Shown here piece by piece: positions 8,803 to 16,336 of a stretch of 47,440 nt of DNA. The translations under genes were made by a program, and so were the position numbers. The DNA is from Caldithrix sp. (lineage in GTDB: Bacteria > KSB1 > UBA2214 > DYKH01). Position 1 is the first letter of the stretch; each line of letters starts with the position of its first letter. The stretch spans positions 1 to 47,440 of the forward strand of contig DYKH01000031.1 in NCBI GenBank assembly GCA_020722685.1, given 5' to 3'. The notes under the pieces are model-generated. The model searched no databases. It was not told the origin of the DNA and worked only from the letters and a program-made list of their open reading frames with translations.

Positions 8803-9504
8803 ATGAAGAATACATCAAGGATTTTCCCATTTGTTTTGAAGACAATTCTGTGGACATTGGCGGTAGTGGCACTACTGACAATGATCGCGGTCGGTATCCG
8901 ATATGTCAACAACCGGCAGAATGCCGCCAAGCTTGCCGAGTTGGAGAACGCTATCCAAAGCATGCGCTCGGCCATGAACGTCGACAGTATTCGACAGTAC
9001 AACATACAAAGGATCATCGCCATCATCAATCAGTACAACCTGCAAATGCCGACGCACCAAAAGTATGAAATCGCCGAAGAAATCTATAACATGAGCACCA
9101 AGTACAGCAACCTCAACGTCGATTTGATCTGCGCCACGATCACTCACGAGACCGCCGGCACCTGGAATCCGGAAATTGTTTCTCCGGCCGGAGCCATTGG
9201 GCTTATGCAACTGATGCCAACTACGGGAATGTTCGTAGCGGCCTATGAAGAAATTAGCTGGACTTCCCCTGAGGAGGTTTTGTCTAATCCCATCTACAAT
9301 ATTCGGTTGGGCGCTCGCTATCTTTCTTCGCTCATCGAGGCCTATGATGTAGATGGCGGGTTGGCGGCTTACAACGGCGGGGAGAGACGCGCGGCGCTGT
9401 GGCTCGGTAGCGGCAAGTCCTCCGGAATTTTGTCAATAGAAACACAAGAATACGTACCAGCGATTCGCCGTTTGTACGAAGAGTTGCAGGGTTTTCGTTT
9501 ATAG
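8803..9504 (+). CDS. Membrane-anchored lytic transglycosylase (SLT domain)
   Basis: A 233-aa periplasmic murein-cleaving enzyme. An N-terminal transmembrane anchor covers about residues 8-33, then a short coiled segment (NAAKLAELENAIQS), then a Slt70/MltE-like lysozyme-fold domain from about 85. Catalytic Glu is E116 in ITHETAG, followed by the family signature SPAGAIGLMQLMP (about 127-139), the LGARYLSSLI helix and LAAYNGG near 200. The family cleaves the MurNAc-GlcNAc bond with formation of 1,6-anhydro ends. A GGAAAAAGG stretch abuts the ATG. No flagellar or secretion genes are adjacent, so a housekeeping or envelope-remodelling role is the simplest reading. Confidence 0.9.
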   Translation: MKNTSRIFPFVLKTILWTLAVVALLTMIAVGIRYVNNRQNAAKLAELENAIQSMRSAMNVDSIRQYNIQRIIAIINQYNLQMPTHQKYEIAEEIYNMSTKYSNLNVDLICATITHETAGTWNPEIVSPAGAIGLMQLMPTTGMFVAAYEEISWTSPEEVLSNPIYNIRLGARYLSSLIEAYDVDGGLAAYNGGERRAALWLGSGKSSGILSIETQEYVPAIRRLYEELQGFRL

Positions 9505-9636
9505 TGAGCTGGATTTCGGGTAACGAAAATGGAATTGCGACATTTGTTATGATGGGATAGCTGTTGCAGATTCAGCAGAAGGAGGGTCACGACGATCTCC
9601 AAAGGATAAAAAGCCGGAATAAGAAGCGTTTCTCTA

Positions 9637-9664
9637 AGGTTTAGAAGGCACAATTTCTAAACCT
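9637..9664 (+). promoter_or_regulatory. Leader hairpin just before the Rieske gene
   Basis: AGGTTTAGAA and TTCTAAACCT form a perfect 10-bp stem with an 8-base loop. It ends only a few bases before the AAGGAG ribosome site of the gene at 9683. Its position would let it influence translation initiation or protect the mRNA 5' end. No known riboswitch class is recognised. Confidence 0.45.
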
Positions 9665-9682
9665 GGTTAAGGAGAAAATGCT

Positions 9683-10141
9683 ATGGATGAAGAATTCTTA
9701 AGTCGACGTGCGTTCTTCGTTTCTTCCGGCACTTTGTTGTTCGGCACTCTGACGGTCTTGCCGTTGGTCACCTCCTGCAGCAATGACAGCAATCCAACTG
9801 CCCCGAAAAATTCCAGCAGTGGGGGGACATTCGAAATCAATCTGGATGAGACGGCGAATCAAATCCTCAATAATGCAGGGGCGGCGCTCAAGTTTAACGT
9901 GCCCGGGAAAACGTTGCCAGTCATCGTAATGCGCATTTCATCGACGGAGGTACGGGCTCTTTCCAGCCAATGTACGCACCAAGGTTGTGAAGTGGGTTTA
10001 CCTGCTAACGACCGAATTACCTGTCCCTGCCATGGCTCGCAATATAATCTGAATGGCGGAGTCATCCAAGGTCCTGCCCCGGCACCCTTGACTTCCTTTC
10101 CGGCAAAATTGGAAGGTAATAAGATCATTCTGACCGTCTAA
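9683..10141 (+). CDS. Tat-exported Rieske [2Fe-2S] lipoprotein
   Basis: A 152-aa Rieske ferredoxin-like protein. The cluster ligands are clear: C97-T-H99-x-x-C102 and C114-P-C116-H117, where C97, H99, C114 and H117 bind the cluster and C102/C116 form the usual disulfide. The N-terminus has a twin-arginine motif (SRRAFF at 7-12) followed by a hydrophobic segment and a lipobox-like LVTSC, so it is probably folded in the cytoplasm, exported by Tat and anchored by a lipid. AAGGAG precedes the ATG. No cytochrome b or oxidase gene is adjacent, so it is a stand-alone electron carrier of unknown partner rather than an obvious bc1 subunit. A perfect palindromic terminator follows. Confidence 0.9.
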   Translation: MDEEFLSRRAFFVSSGTLLFGTLTVLPLVTSCSNDSNPTAPKNSSSGGTFEINLDETANQILNNAGAALKFNVPGKTLPVIVMRISSTEVRALSSQCTHQGCEVGLPANDRITCPCHGSQYNLNGGVIQGPAPAPLTSFPAKLEGNKIILTV

Positions 10142-10144
10142 CAG

Positions 10145-10170
10145 CAAAGGCCGACTCGAGTCGGCCTTTG
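10145..10170. terminator. Bidirectional palindromic terminator
   Basis: A perfect 26-base palindrome with arms beginning CAAAGGCCGACTC begins 3 bases after the Rieske stop codon. It lies between convergent genes (the protease gene ends at 10220 on the other strand). No long T tract follows, so efficiency is uncertain. Confidence 0.65.
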
Positions 10171-10219
10171 CGTTTGGCTGGATGGGTCATGAATATCGAG
10201 ATAGCGATGTGCGCTCTCC

Positions 10220-11275
10220 CTATCGATCTCGTTCTTTGGCTTTCGATTCAGCCGGCACGATTGCAATCGTCAGCTTTTCCGTTTTGCGAATAAGGGTTAG
10301 TGACGCCCTCAGATTGACCGGGTGTTGTGCGAGCATTTTGTGCAAGCCATCGATGCTCAGGATCGGCTGATCGTCAAAAGCGATCAGAATGTCGCCTTCC
10401 TGCAATCCAGCCTTTGAGGCGGGGCTGTTGCTTTCGACGGCAACGACCAAGACCCCGGCTTCGACTGACAAATTGTAGAATCGAACGATTCGGCGATGCA
10501 GCATGACGTTTTGCCCAGCCACACCGATGAAGCTTCGGGAAATCTTCCCGTCCTTGATGAGCCGTCCCGCGACGTACTTGGCTGTACTGATGGCGATGGC
10601 GAAGCACAGGCCTTGCGCCGGTTGAATGACGGCCGTATTCACTCCAATCACTTCGCCAAATGCCGTCACCAGAGGTCCACCGGAGTTGCCGGGATTGAGG
10701 GCAGCATCCGTCTGAATAACGTTGTCGATCAGCCGGCCGGTTCGGCTGCGCAACGAACGCCCCAATGCGCTGACCACTCCGGCGGTTACGGAGGCCTGAA
10801 ATCCGAAAGGATTGCCAATGGCAATTACCAATTGGCCGACTGGTAAGGACTCCGAGTCCCCCAAGCTGACCGCGGACAGGTTGGGCGCGTCCACTCGCAG
10901 CACCGCGAGATCCGTGTCAGGGTCGTCACCCACAATCTCTGCGGGCAGGCGGCGGCCATCGGCAACGGTGACATCGACGCTCTTGGCTTCGTGCACTACA
11001 TGACTGTTGGTAAGAACAAAGCCATCCGGGGTAAAGATAAAGCCAGATCCACTCCCTTGCGTCTGGCGCAACCCTCGCGGGTTGCCGCTGCGCGCCTGCA
11101 CGTCAATGTTTACGACTGCAGGACCGACTTTGGTAACCGCGTTGACAACCGCTTGCGAATAAGCATCGAGCAAAGCAGATTCTGATAAAGGGGTCTCTTC
11201 CACCTCAGTCTCTACTGACGGCCATTCTCCGTACGTATTGCCGCGCTGGGAGGCAAGTTGAAACATCGGTTGCAT
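10220..11275 (-). CDS. HtrA/Deg-like trypsin-family serine protease with one PDZ domain
   Basis: A serine protease of MEROPS family S1C. With the start at 11275 it has 351 aa: a short N-terminal tail, a trypsin-like domain (about 40-250) with the triad His92 (LTNSHVV), Asp122 (DTDLAVLRV) and Ser198 (NPGNSGGPL), then one PDZ domain (about 260-340, with AGLQEGDILIAFDDQPI). Unlike periplasmic DegP/DegS there is no signal peptide or transmembrane anchor, so it may act in the cytoplasm. The frame stays open to 11524, but the extra 83 residues look like translated non-coding sequence, and AGAAGG lies 10 bases before the ATG at 11275. An ATG near 11524 also has an AGGA, so the start needs care. Confidence 0.82.
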   Translation of the reverse strand: MQPMFQLASQRGNTYGEWPSVETEVEETPLSESALLDAYSQAVVNAVTKVGPAVVNIDVQARSGNPRGLRQTQGSGSGFIFTPDGFVLTNSHVVHEAKSVDVTVADGRRLPAEIVGDDPDTDLAVLRVDAPNLSAVSLGDSESLPVGQLVIAIGNPFGFQASVTAGVVSALGRSLRSRTGRLIDNVIQTDAALNPGNSGGPLVTAFGEVIGVNTAVIQPAQGLCFAIAISTAKYVAGRLIKDGKISRSFIGVAGQNVMLHRRIVRFYNLSVEAGVLVVAVESNSPASKAGLQEGDILIAFDDQPILSIDGLHKMLAQHPVNLRASLTLIRKTEKLTIAIVPAESKAKERDR

Positions 11276-11564
11276 GCCGTTCGAACCTTCTATCACTGTA
11301 ACTTGTCTTTTTGCGTACACCATTAGAACCCACATGGGCGCGTCTTGAATTCCGACGAATTTTTGCACCCTGCCGCCATTGGCCCTTACGCTACTGAATC
11401 GATGCCTGGTGGGTAAAGGAAGCGTTGGCTCACAATCGAGCTGTGCAAGAAGATCGGTCAATACTCTGCCTTTTGCTCCGTGATAGGGAAAGTCTTGCCA
11501 TCGCTTTGGAAGGCACATGACCATCCTATCGCTATGACCAAACTTATCCTTGCGCGAAGTTGTC

Positions 11565-11696
11565 TATACTCGTTAAGGGTCGCTTTTTCATGTCATGCCT
11601 GTGAATACAGGCATCTCCTAACCACCTGTTCACAAGGAGATTCCTGCATGCAAAGGAATGACAAGATTGATGAAATTTCTACCCTCAACGAGTATA
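11565..11696. repeat. Palindromic MITE/REP-like element (family B, copy 1)
   Basis: This 132-bp element has 16-bp terminal inverted repeats, TATACTCGTTAAGGGT against the reverse complement of ACCCTCAACGAGTATA, with one mismatch. Inside is the shared family core: GTCATGCCTG..GGCATCTCC on the left and GGAGATTCCTGCA..GGAATGACA on the right. Related cores occur at 36739, 39376 and 42727. It fills most of the gap before the phosphoesterase gene and carries no convincing gene. Confidence 0.7.
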
Positions 11697-11904
11697 TTTT
11701 GTTAAAATGGACATCGGAATCAAGCGAGTGAATTCTGCATGGGCAAGAGAGTTTTGCAAAGAACGATCTCCTGAAAATAGTTTGATAAATTCTTGCCGGA
11801 TTTTTGTTAGAGAAGGACGGACAATATAGCGCAGTAAAGAATGAATGCGCTTTTGGTGGCCGTTTAGACAAAACGAAATTGATGCAATAGAGAATAGGCT
11901 TTTC

Positions 11905-13068
11905 ATGAAAAATACCGGATTCTACATGTTTCTCACCATCGCTCTGACCCTTTACACTCTGATAAATCTCTACGTCGTCCGGAGGGGATGGCAGGCGCTT
12001 CCCAGCGGCAATGGAATACGGGCAATATATCTGCTGCTGATGCTGCTGTTGATTCTCGCTTACCCTCTGGGACGTATTTTCGAGCGAGCGCTTGATGTTC
12101 GCATTTCCGAGGCTTTGATCAAAGCTGGCTCTTACTATCTGGCAATCATGGTCTACGCCTTTTTCATGGTACTGATTATCGACCTGGTTCGCTTGGCAAA
12201 TGCAATCTTTCACTTTTTTCCAACCGCGTGGCGATTGCCCAACAGTCCCGCAGGCTTGACGGTCTTTGGCGCTGTGGCAGGACTGGTTTTCATGCTGACC
12301 CTCGTGGGCGTTTGGAATGCCCGCTTTCTGCGGACCCGCAATCTGCAGTTGACCATTCAAAAGGTGGCGCATTCCCCTGACCGGTTAAGAATCGTCATGG
12401 TGTCGGACATCCATCTGGGAACCATCATCCACAATTCCAGGCTGCAAAAAATCGTGGACAAGATCAACGGGCAACATCCCGACGTGATTCTGCTGGTGGG
12501 AGATATCTTTGACGAGGACGTGACTTCCCTCATGGAGCAAAACATCGCTGTGGTTTTGAAGCAGCTTAGCAGCCGCTACGGCGTCTTTGCCGTTCCCGGC
12601 AATCACGAGTATTATAGCGGGATTGACAGCGCAATATCCTATTTGCAGCAATCCGGCATCACCGTGCTCCGCGATTCCGTGGTCAAGGTGGCCGACAGCT
12701 TTTATCTGGTGGGGCGTGATGACCGGACGCTCAATCAATTTGGCGGCAAACGGAAATCCTTGGCCGAGCTGGTGCAGAACGTCGATAGCGCCTACCCAAT
12801 CGTCCTGATGGATCATCAGCCCTTTCATTTGGAAGAAGCTCAAAAGCACGGCGTAGACTTGCAGCTTTCCGGGCACACACATCACGGTCAGCTTTTCCCC
12901 TTCAATCTGATTACCAATCGTGTCTATGAGTTGAGCTGGGGGTACAAACAGCGGGGGGAAACGCATTACTATGTTTCCTGTGGCGTGGGCACCTGGGGGC
13001 CGCCGGTGCGATTGGGCAATGTGCCGGAGGTTGTTACTATAGATATGCACTTGCAGGGTAGCAACTGA
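11905..13068 (+). CDS. Membrane-anchored metallophosphoesterase (YkuE-like)
   Basis: A 387-aa protein. Four hydrophobic segments occupy about the first 145 residues, followed by a calcineurin-like phosphoesterase domain. Metal-site motifs are complete: VSDIHLG, GDIFDED, PGNHEYY, the His of MDHQP, and SGHTHHGQ. This is the architecture of YkuE-like membrane metallophosphoesterases; the substrate is often unclear, with lipid or cell-wall phosphodiesters suggested in some members. The ATG at 11905 is preceded by AATAGG at spacing 6, and the first transmembrane helix starts immediately after it; the upstream in-frame start at 11845 adds 20 unconvincing residues. The gene stands alone on the plus strand after the MITE-like element. 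Confidence 0.85.
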   Translation: MKNTGFYMFLTIALTLYTLINLYVVRRGWQALPSGNGIRAIYLLLMLLLILAYPLGRIFERALDVRISEALIKAGSYYLAIMVYAFFMVLIIDLVRLANAIFHFFPTAWRLPNSPAGLTVFGAVAGLVFMLTLVGVWNARFLRTRNLQLTIQKVAHSPDRLRIVMVSDIHLGTIIHNSRLQKIVDKINGQHPDVILLVGDIFDEDVTSLMEQNIAVVLKQLSSRYGVFAVPGNHEYYSGIDSAISYLQQSGITVLRDSVVKVADSFYLVGRDDRTLNQFGGKRKSLAELVQNVDSAYPIVLMDHQPFHLEEAQKHGVDLQLSGHTHHGQLFPFNLITNRVYELSWGYKQRGETHYYVSCGVGTWGPPVRLGNVPEVVTIDMHLQGSN

Positions 13069-13171
13069 TGGCCCAAAGTAAGTAAGGCAGTCGTTTGCCG
13101 AGGGAAAAGCGGTGCTGGAATCATGGGAAGAATGGAGAAATCAGCGGTCCGATTGACGCAGTTTTTCGTGT

Positions 13172-13408
13172 ATGCCTGTCGGCGGGCAAGACGATTCGTT
13201 GTTGTTCAGGAGGCTAAAGCTGATTTTCTCAACCGCCATGTTGGTCCGCTTGCTTTCTGTACCATTCGGCCTGTACTTTTCTTTTCAATTGGATTTGGCG
13301 TCGGGACCGGGCATAACGGCCATTTTGTTGTTCGTTTTGTTCGCCGCCTTGGCGGTGAAGCTGATCACCGGTTGGGTGCGACGGCAGCGTCAAAGACTGG
13401 TGCACTAA
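13172..13408 (+). pseudogene. C-terminal fragment of a metal ABC transporter permease (ZnuB/TroC type)
   Basis: The 78-residue frame ends like the last part of ABC-3 family zinc/manganese permeases: KLIFSTAMLVRLLSVPFGLY, FSFQLDLASGPGITAILLF and a final helix matching the LSYxLDLPSGPxIVLV pattern of those proteins. The first 200 or so residues, the ATPase and the binding protein are all missing, and there is no ribosome site. It is best read as the stump of a lost zinc/manganese uptake operon. Family assignment comes from my recognition of this C-terminal pattern. Confidence 0.6.
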
Positions 13409-13756
13409 CCTCAAACAGTAACAGACAAATTTGTTGTTGGATTATTGGAAAATTCTGTTATTTTAGCTACAAAGCTACTTGGGAGAGCTCCATTGAGAAT
13501 CAACAATTTTTTTGACAGTCGCTGCACGCGGAACAGCAGGGGAGGGTAGCGTCTTTTGTTAGGGATGGAGGATAATCTTGCTTATAGTTGTTAGTGGAGG
13601 CAATACCTTAGACTCTTTCGACGGTCGCCGTTCACCTTCAAAATGGTTGCTATAATCGAAACAGCTACGCCGACGAGTGAGTGATTCGTCAAGTCCGGCA
13701 CCATTTCAAACTATCAAACTGCAAATCCTAACCAAACAGTAAAGGAGGATCCAGCC

Positions 13757-14197
13757 ATGTCAGATGATAAATTTGAACGTGACAGTTTTATAAAGGGCTT
13801 TTTGATCGGTGGATTCATAGGTGCTTTGGCAGGACTCTTGTTTGCGCCAAAATCCGGCAAAGAGCTGCGCTCGGACATTCGCCGAAAAGGCGAGGAGGCC
13901 TTGGAGGAATCTAAACGCATTTATGCCGATACCAAGGAGAAAGCTGGCGCCATTCTCGCTGACGCCGTTCACCGCGCCGAAGAGCTAAAAGCTGAAGCGG
14001 CCCGTCAGCTTGCGGAAGCACGGGCGAAGGCGGAAGCCATCTTGTCTCGAGCTGAGGAAAAGACCTCCGCCGTCGGCGAATCGGCAAAAGAGTTTATTGA
14101 GGAAACCAAAGCCGGAGTTTTGAAGCGCAAGGAAAAAATTGCCAAGGCAGTAGAGGCTGGAGTCGAGGCGGCAAAAGAGGAGCTGTCGAAAAAGTAA
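13757..14197 (+). CDS. YtxH-domain protein
   Basis: A 146-aa protein with an N-terminal glycine-rich hydrophobic segment, FLIGGFIGALAGLLFAPKSG (residues about 16-35), the hallmark of YtxH proteins, followed by a long Ala/Glu/Lys-rich helix predicted to be a coiled coil. The family is associated with general stress responses and may be membrane-associated; a biochemical activity is not known. AAAGGAGG lies at good spacing before the ATG. It sits 36 bases before a DUF948-like gene, the same YtxH/YtxG pairing seen in Firmicutes and many other bacteria, so the two are probably one operon ending at the terminator at 14790. Confidence 0.88.
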   Translation: MSDDKFERDSFIKGFLIGGFIGALAGLLFAPKSGKELRSDIRRKGEEALEESKRIYADTKEKAGAILADAVHRAEELKAEAARQLAEARAKAEAILSRAEEKTSAVGESAKEFIEETKAGVLKRKEKIAKAVEAGVEAAKEELSKK

Positions 14198-14233
14198 CCC
14201 CAAGATGTAGCTAACCTTGCAAGGAGGTCACGT

Positions 14234-14617
14234 ATGGTGATGACCATCAGCGTGGCAATCATCGCAGCGATCATGGTGGTCGCTTCCGTCTTTATCATCC
14301 GCCTGGTGATGCAACTGCAAAAGACCGCCAAGGAAATCGAAAAGTTGGCGGAAATCGTTCGCATTCACGTCGCTCCGATCAGCCACGACATTGCGTCAAT
14401 CTCCGCTACGACTCGTTCGATTTTGGAATCCGCGCACCGGCAGGTTCTCAAGGTAGAAGACAGCGTTTCCAACGTGCGGGACATGTCTGCGCGCGCGAAA
14501 GAGTTCGAGGAAGAGATACTGTACAAGCTTGGCAGCCCTTTGACGCGTCTGTCAGCATGGTTCAATGCCATCAAGCGCGGGTTCGAAACCTTTTACCGCA
14601 GAATGCGAACGGATTAG
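14234..14617 (+). CDS. DUF948/YtxG-like membrane protein
   Basis: A 127-aa protein with one N-terminal transmembrane helix (ISVAIIAAIMVVASVFIIRL, residues 5-24) followed by a coiled-coil-prone helix, the arrangement of DUF948 (YtxG-like) proteins. AAGGAGG sits 6 bases from the ATG. It directly follows the YtxH-type gene and likely works with it at the membrane. No enzymatic motif is present, and the function is inferred only from the pairing. Confidence 0.75.
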   Translation: MVMTISVAIIAAIMVVASVFIIRLVMQLQKTAKEIEKLAEIVRIHVAPISHDIASISATTRSILESAHRQVLKVEDSVSNVRDMSARAKEFEEEILYKLGSPLTRLSAWFNAIKRGFETFYRRMRTD

Positions 14618-14789
14618 AGATCCAAGCGGGGTTCTTTTTCGTAAAGTGCTATAGTCGCTTCGAGGGAATTGACTTGCAAAGAGCTTAGCGGGGGCCTGGC
14701 GGATCGAATATCGAAACGACTGCGAAGAGCTTGATGTCGTTGCGTCCCCGTGTACTTGAGCGGCAGACAAATTTGGGATGTCTTAATTG

Positions 14790-14818
14790 AAAAGGCGATG
14801 TTGATTGCATCGCCTTTT
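14790..14818. terminator. Bidirectional intrinsic terminator
   Basis: AAAAGGCGATG and CATCGCCTTTT form an 11-bp stem with a 7-base loop. A-rich and T-rich arms give U tracts in both directions. It lies between the convergent DUF948-like and parvulin genes and can serve both. Confidence 0.85.
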
Positions 14819-14828
14819 CTTCTTCAGC

Positions 14829-15842
14829 TTAGATGAGAACTTTTAGATCAGCATCCTTTTTGAGCTGAGTCATGAAATCCTCGTAGGCTTGGCGGCGCTT
14901 GTTGCGCAAAAGCTGTTGCTTCAGTGTTTCGCGCACTTGCTCCAGTGTCTGCGTTTCTTTTTTTCTGTCCACCACTTTGAGGATGTGAAAGCCGTATTGC
15001 GTTTCGATAATATCGCTTAATTGGCCGACCGGCACGGAAAAAGCGGCATCCTCAAAAGGCTTCACCATTTGTCCGCGGCCAAAATCCTGGTACAGTCCTC
15101 CCTTATCCTTTGATCCCGGATCCTCCGAATATTCTTTGGCCAAGGCGGCAAAATCCTCGCCGTTCTTGGCGCGAGCCAGCAAATCTTCCATCTTTTTCCG
15201 CACCGCGGCCTTGGCTGATTCATCCATTCCCTGCGTCTTGAGCAGAATGTGCTGAACCGAGGCGGTCTTGTCCTCGCCGTACGCCTTTTGAATATCCTCC
15301 TCAGCGATTACTATCGGATTATATACTCTCTCGTCGAGGTATTCTTGGATCAGCATGCCTTCCCGAATGTCTTTCTTGACAAAATCCATGGTTACACCCT
15401 GGCTTTCCAATCTTTTTGCAAAGGCTTCCTGACCGCCGTTGCGTTGGTAAACGGAGTTTAAGGCGCTATCGAATTTTGCCGGCGCTAATTCTTTGTGGTC
15501 TTTCGCCGCCGCTTGCAACAGCAAATGTCGCTCTGCAAACCTCTCTGCATTACTCTGAATAAAGCCCTTCATTTTTTCAGCGGGCATGCCGGTAAACCGT
15601 GACGTGTTTTTGCCCATCGCCGCCTGCATCTCGCTGATCAGGCCACCCACTGTGAGATTGAAAGATTTACTGCTCACCAATAGCTTGTTCTTCTCCGGAT
15701 CCAAATCCGGCATTTTGGCGGCAAGGTCTTTGGCAAATTGGTAGGCTGGAGTTCCCTTTTTCAGTTTTACCTCCGAGGCCTTCTTACCGCAGGCGATTAT
15801 AAGCGTAGCGAGGGAAAGGATTACGACAAGCATTTTTTGCAT
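14829..15842 (-). CDS. Parvulin-type peptidyl-prolyl isomerase lipoprotein
   Basis: A 337-aa SurA/PrsA-like chaperone-isomerase that helps secreted or outer-membrane proteins fold. The start at 15842 (GAGGAG, spacing about 8) gives a lipoprotein signal peptide, MQKMLVVILSLATLIIAC, with the lipobox Cys at 18. After a helical SurA-N-like region (about 60-190) comes one rotamase domain, with VQHILLKT, FAALAKEYSEDPGSKDKGG, LYQDFGRGQMVKPFEDAAF and YGFHILKV in the family order. A longer frame to 15914 only adds non-coding-like residues. The abundance of exported proteins in this window fits a periplasmic folding role. Confidence 0.9.
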   Translation of the reverse strand: MQKMLVVILSLATLIIACGKKASEVKLKKGTPAYQFAKDLAAKMPDLDPEKNKLLVSSKSFNLTVGGLISEMQAAMGKNTSRFTGMPAEKMKGFIQSNAERFAERHLLLQAAAKDHKELAPAKFDSALNSVYQRNGGQEAFAKRLESQGVTMDFVKKDIREGMLIQEYLDERVYNPIVIAEEDIQKAYGEDKTASVQHILLKTQGMDESAKAAVRKKMEDLLARAKNGEDFAALAKEYSEDPGSKDKGGLYQDFGRGQMVKPFEDAAFSVPVGQLSDIIETQYGFHILKVVDRKKETQTLEQVRETLKQQLLRNKRRQAYEDFMTQLKKDADLKVLI

Positions 15843-16336
15843 AGTTTGGCTCCTCTGTGTGAATAGTTCGCCGTCCGGGGAAGACAGCACTTTTTGCGTC
15901 GGCCAAGTTAGCAATTAAATTTCGCAAATCATACCTTTTTTTGTACAATAAAAAGTCGTCAATAGGCCGATCGTTAGTCAGCTTGCGACCATCGGTTGGA
16001 GTGGGTAGGTCTGGCGGACTTGAGTTCACCGGCGAGGAATTCGAAAGCGAATAAGACAAAACCGCTCGACTTGCTTCGAGACATCTTGATACGGTTATTT
16101 CCGACTCCCTGGGATGTGCGGCCTTTCACTGGCGTATTTGGCCTATTGATTGCGAGTGTCTCCAATGACGGGTGTGTGGATCTTGACAACGACGTCACCC
16201 GAACAAATGAGTGAGCCAATTCGTACTTCTGCTTGCAAAACCGAGTTATCATGAAACCGTCTTGGCCAATGCGAGACAATAAATCTCGTGGGCAGAGCCT
16301 TCCAGCTCAACGGGACTCTTTGAGGGCGATGGATTA
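15843..16336. other. Intergenic gap, nothing recognised
   Basis: About 490 bases between divergent genes. Short open frames exist on both strands, but none has a ribosome site, signal peptide or recognisable domain. No dispersed repeat of the families found elsewhere in the window was seen. It presumably contains the promoters of the parvulin and glycosyltransferase genes. Confidence 0.5.

Noticed and set aside
11565..11696. Insertion sequence
   Set aside because: No transposase frame is present in any family A or family B element; these are short palindromic repeats only.
11593..12372. A 259-codon minus-strand frame before and over the phosphoesterase
   Set aside because: It overlaps the family B element and the start of a clear metallophosphoesterase; composition is Gln/His-rich as in antisense frames.
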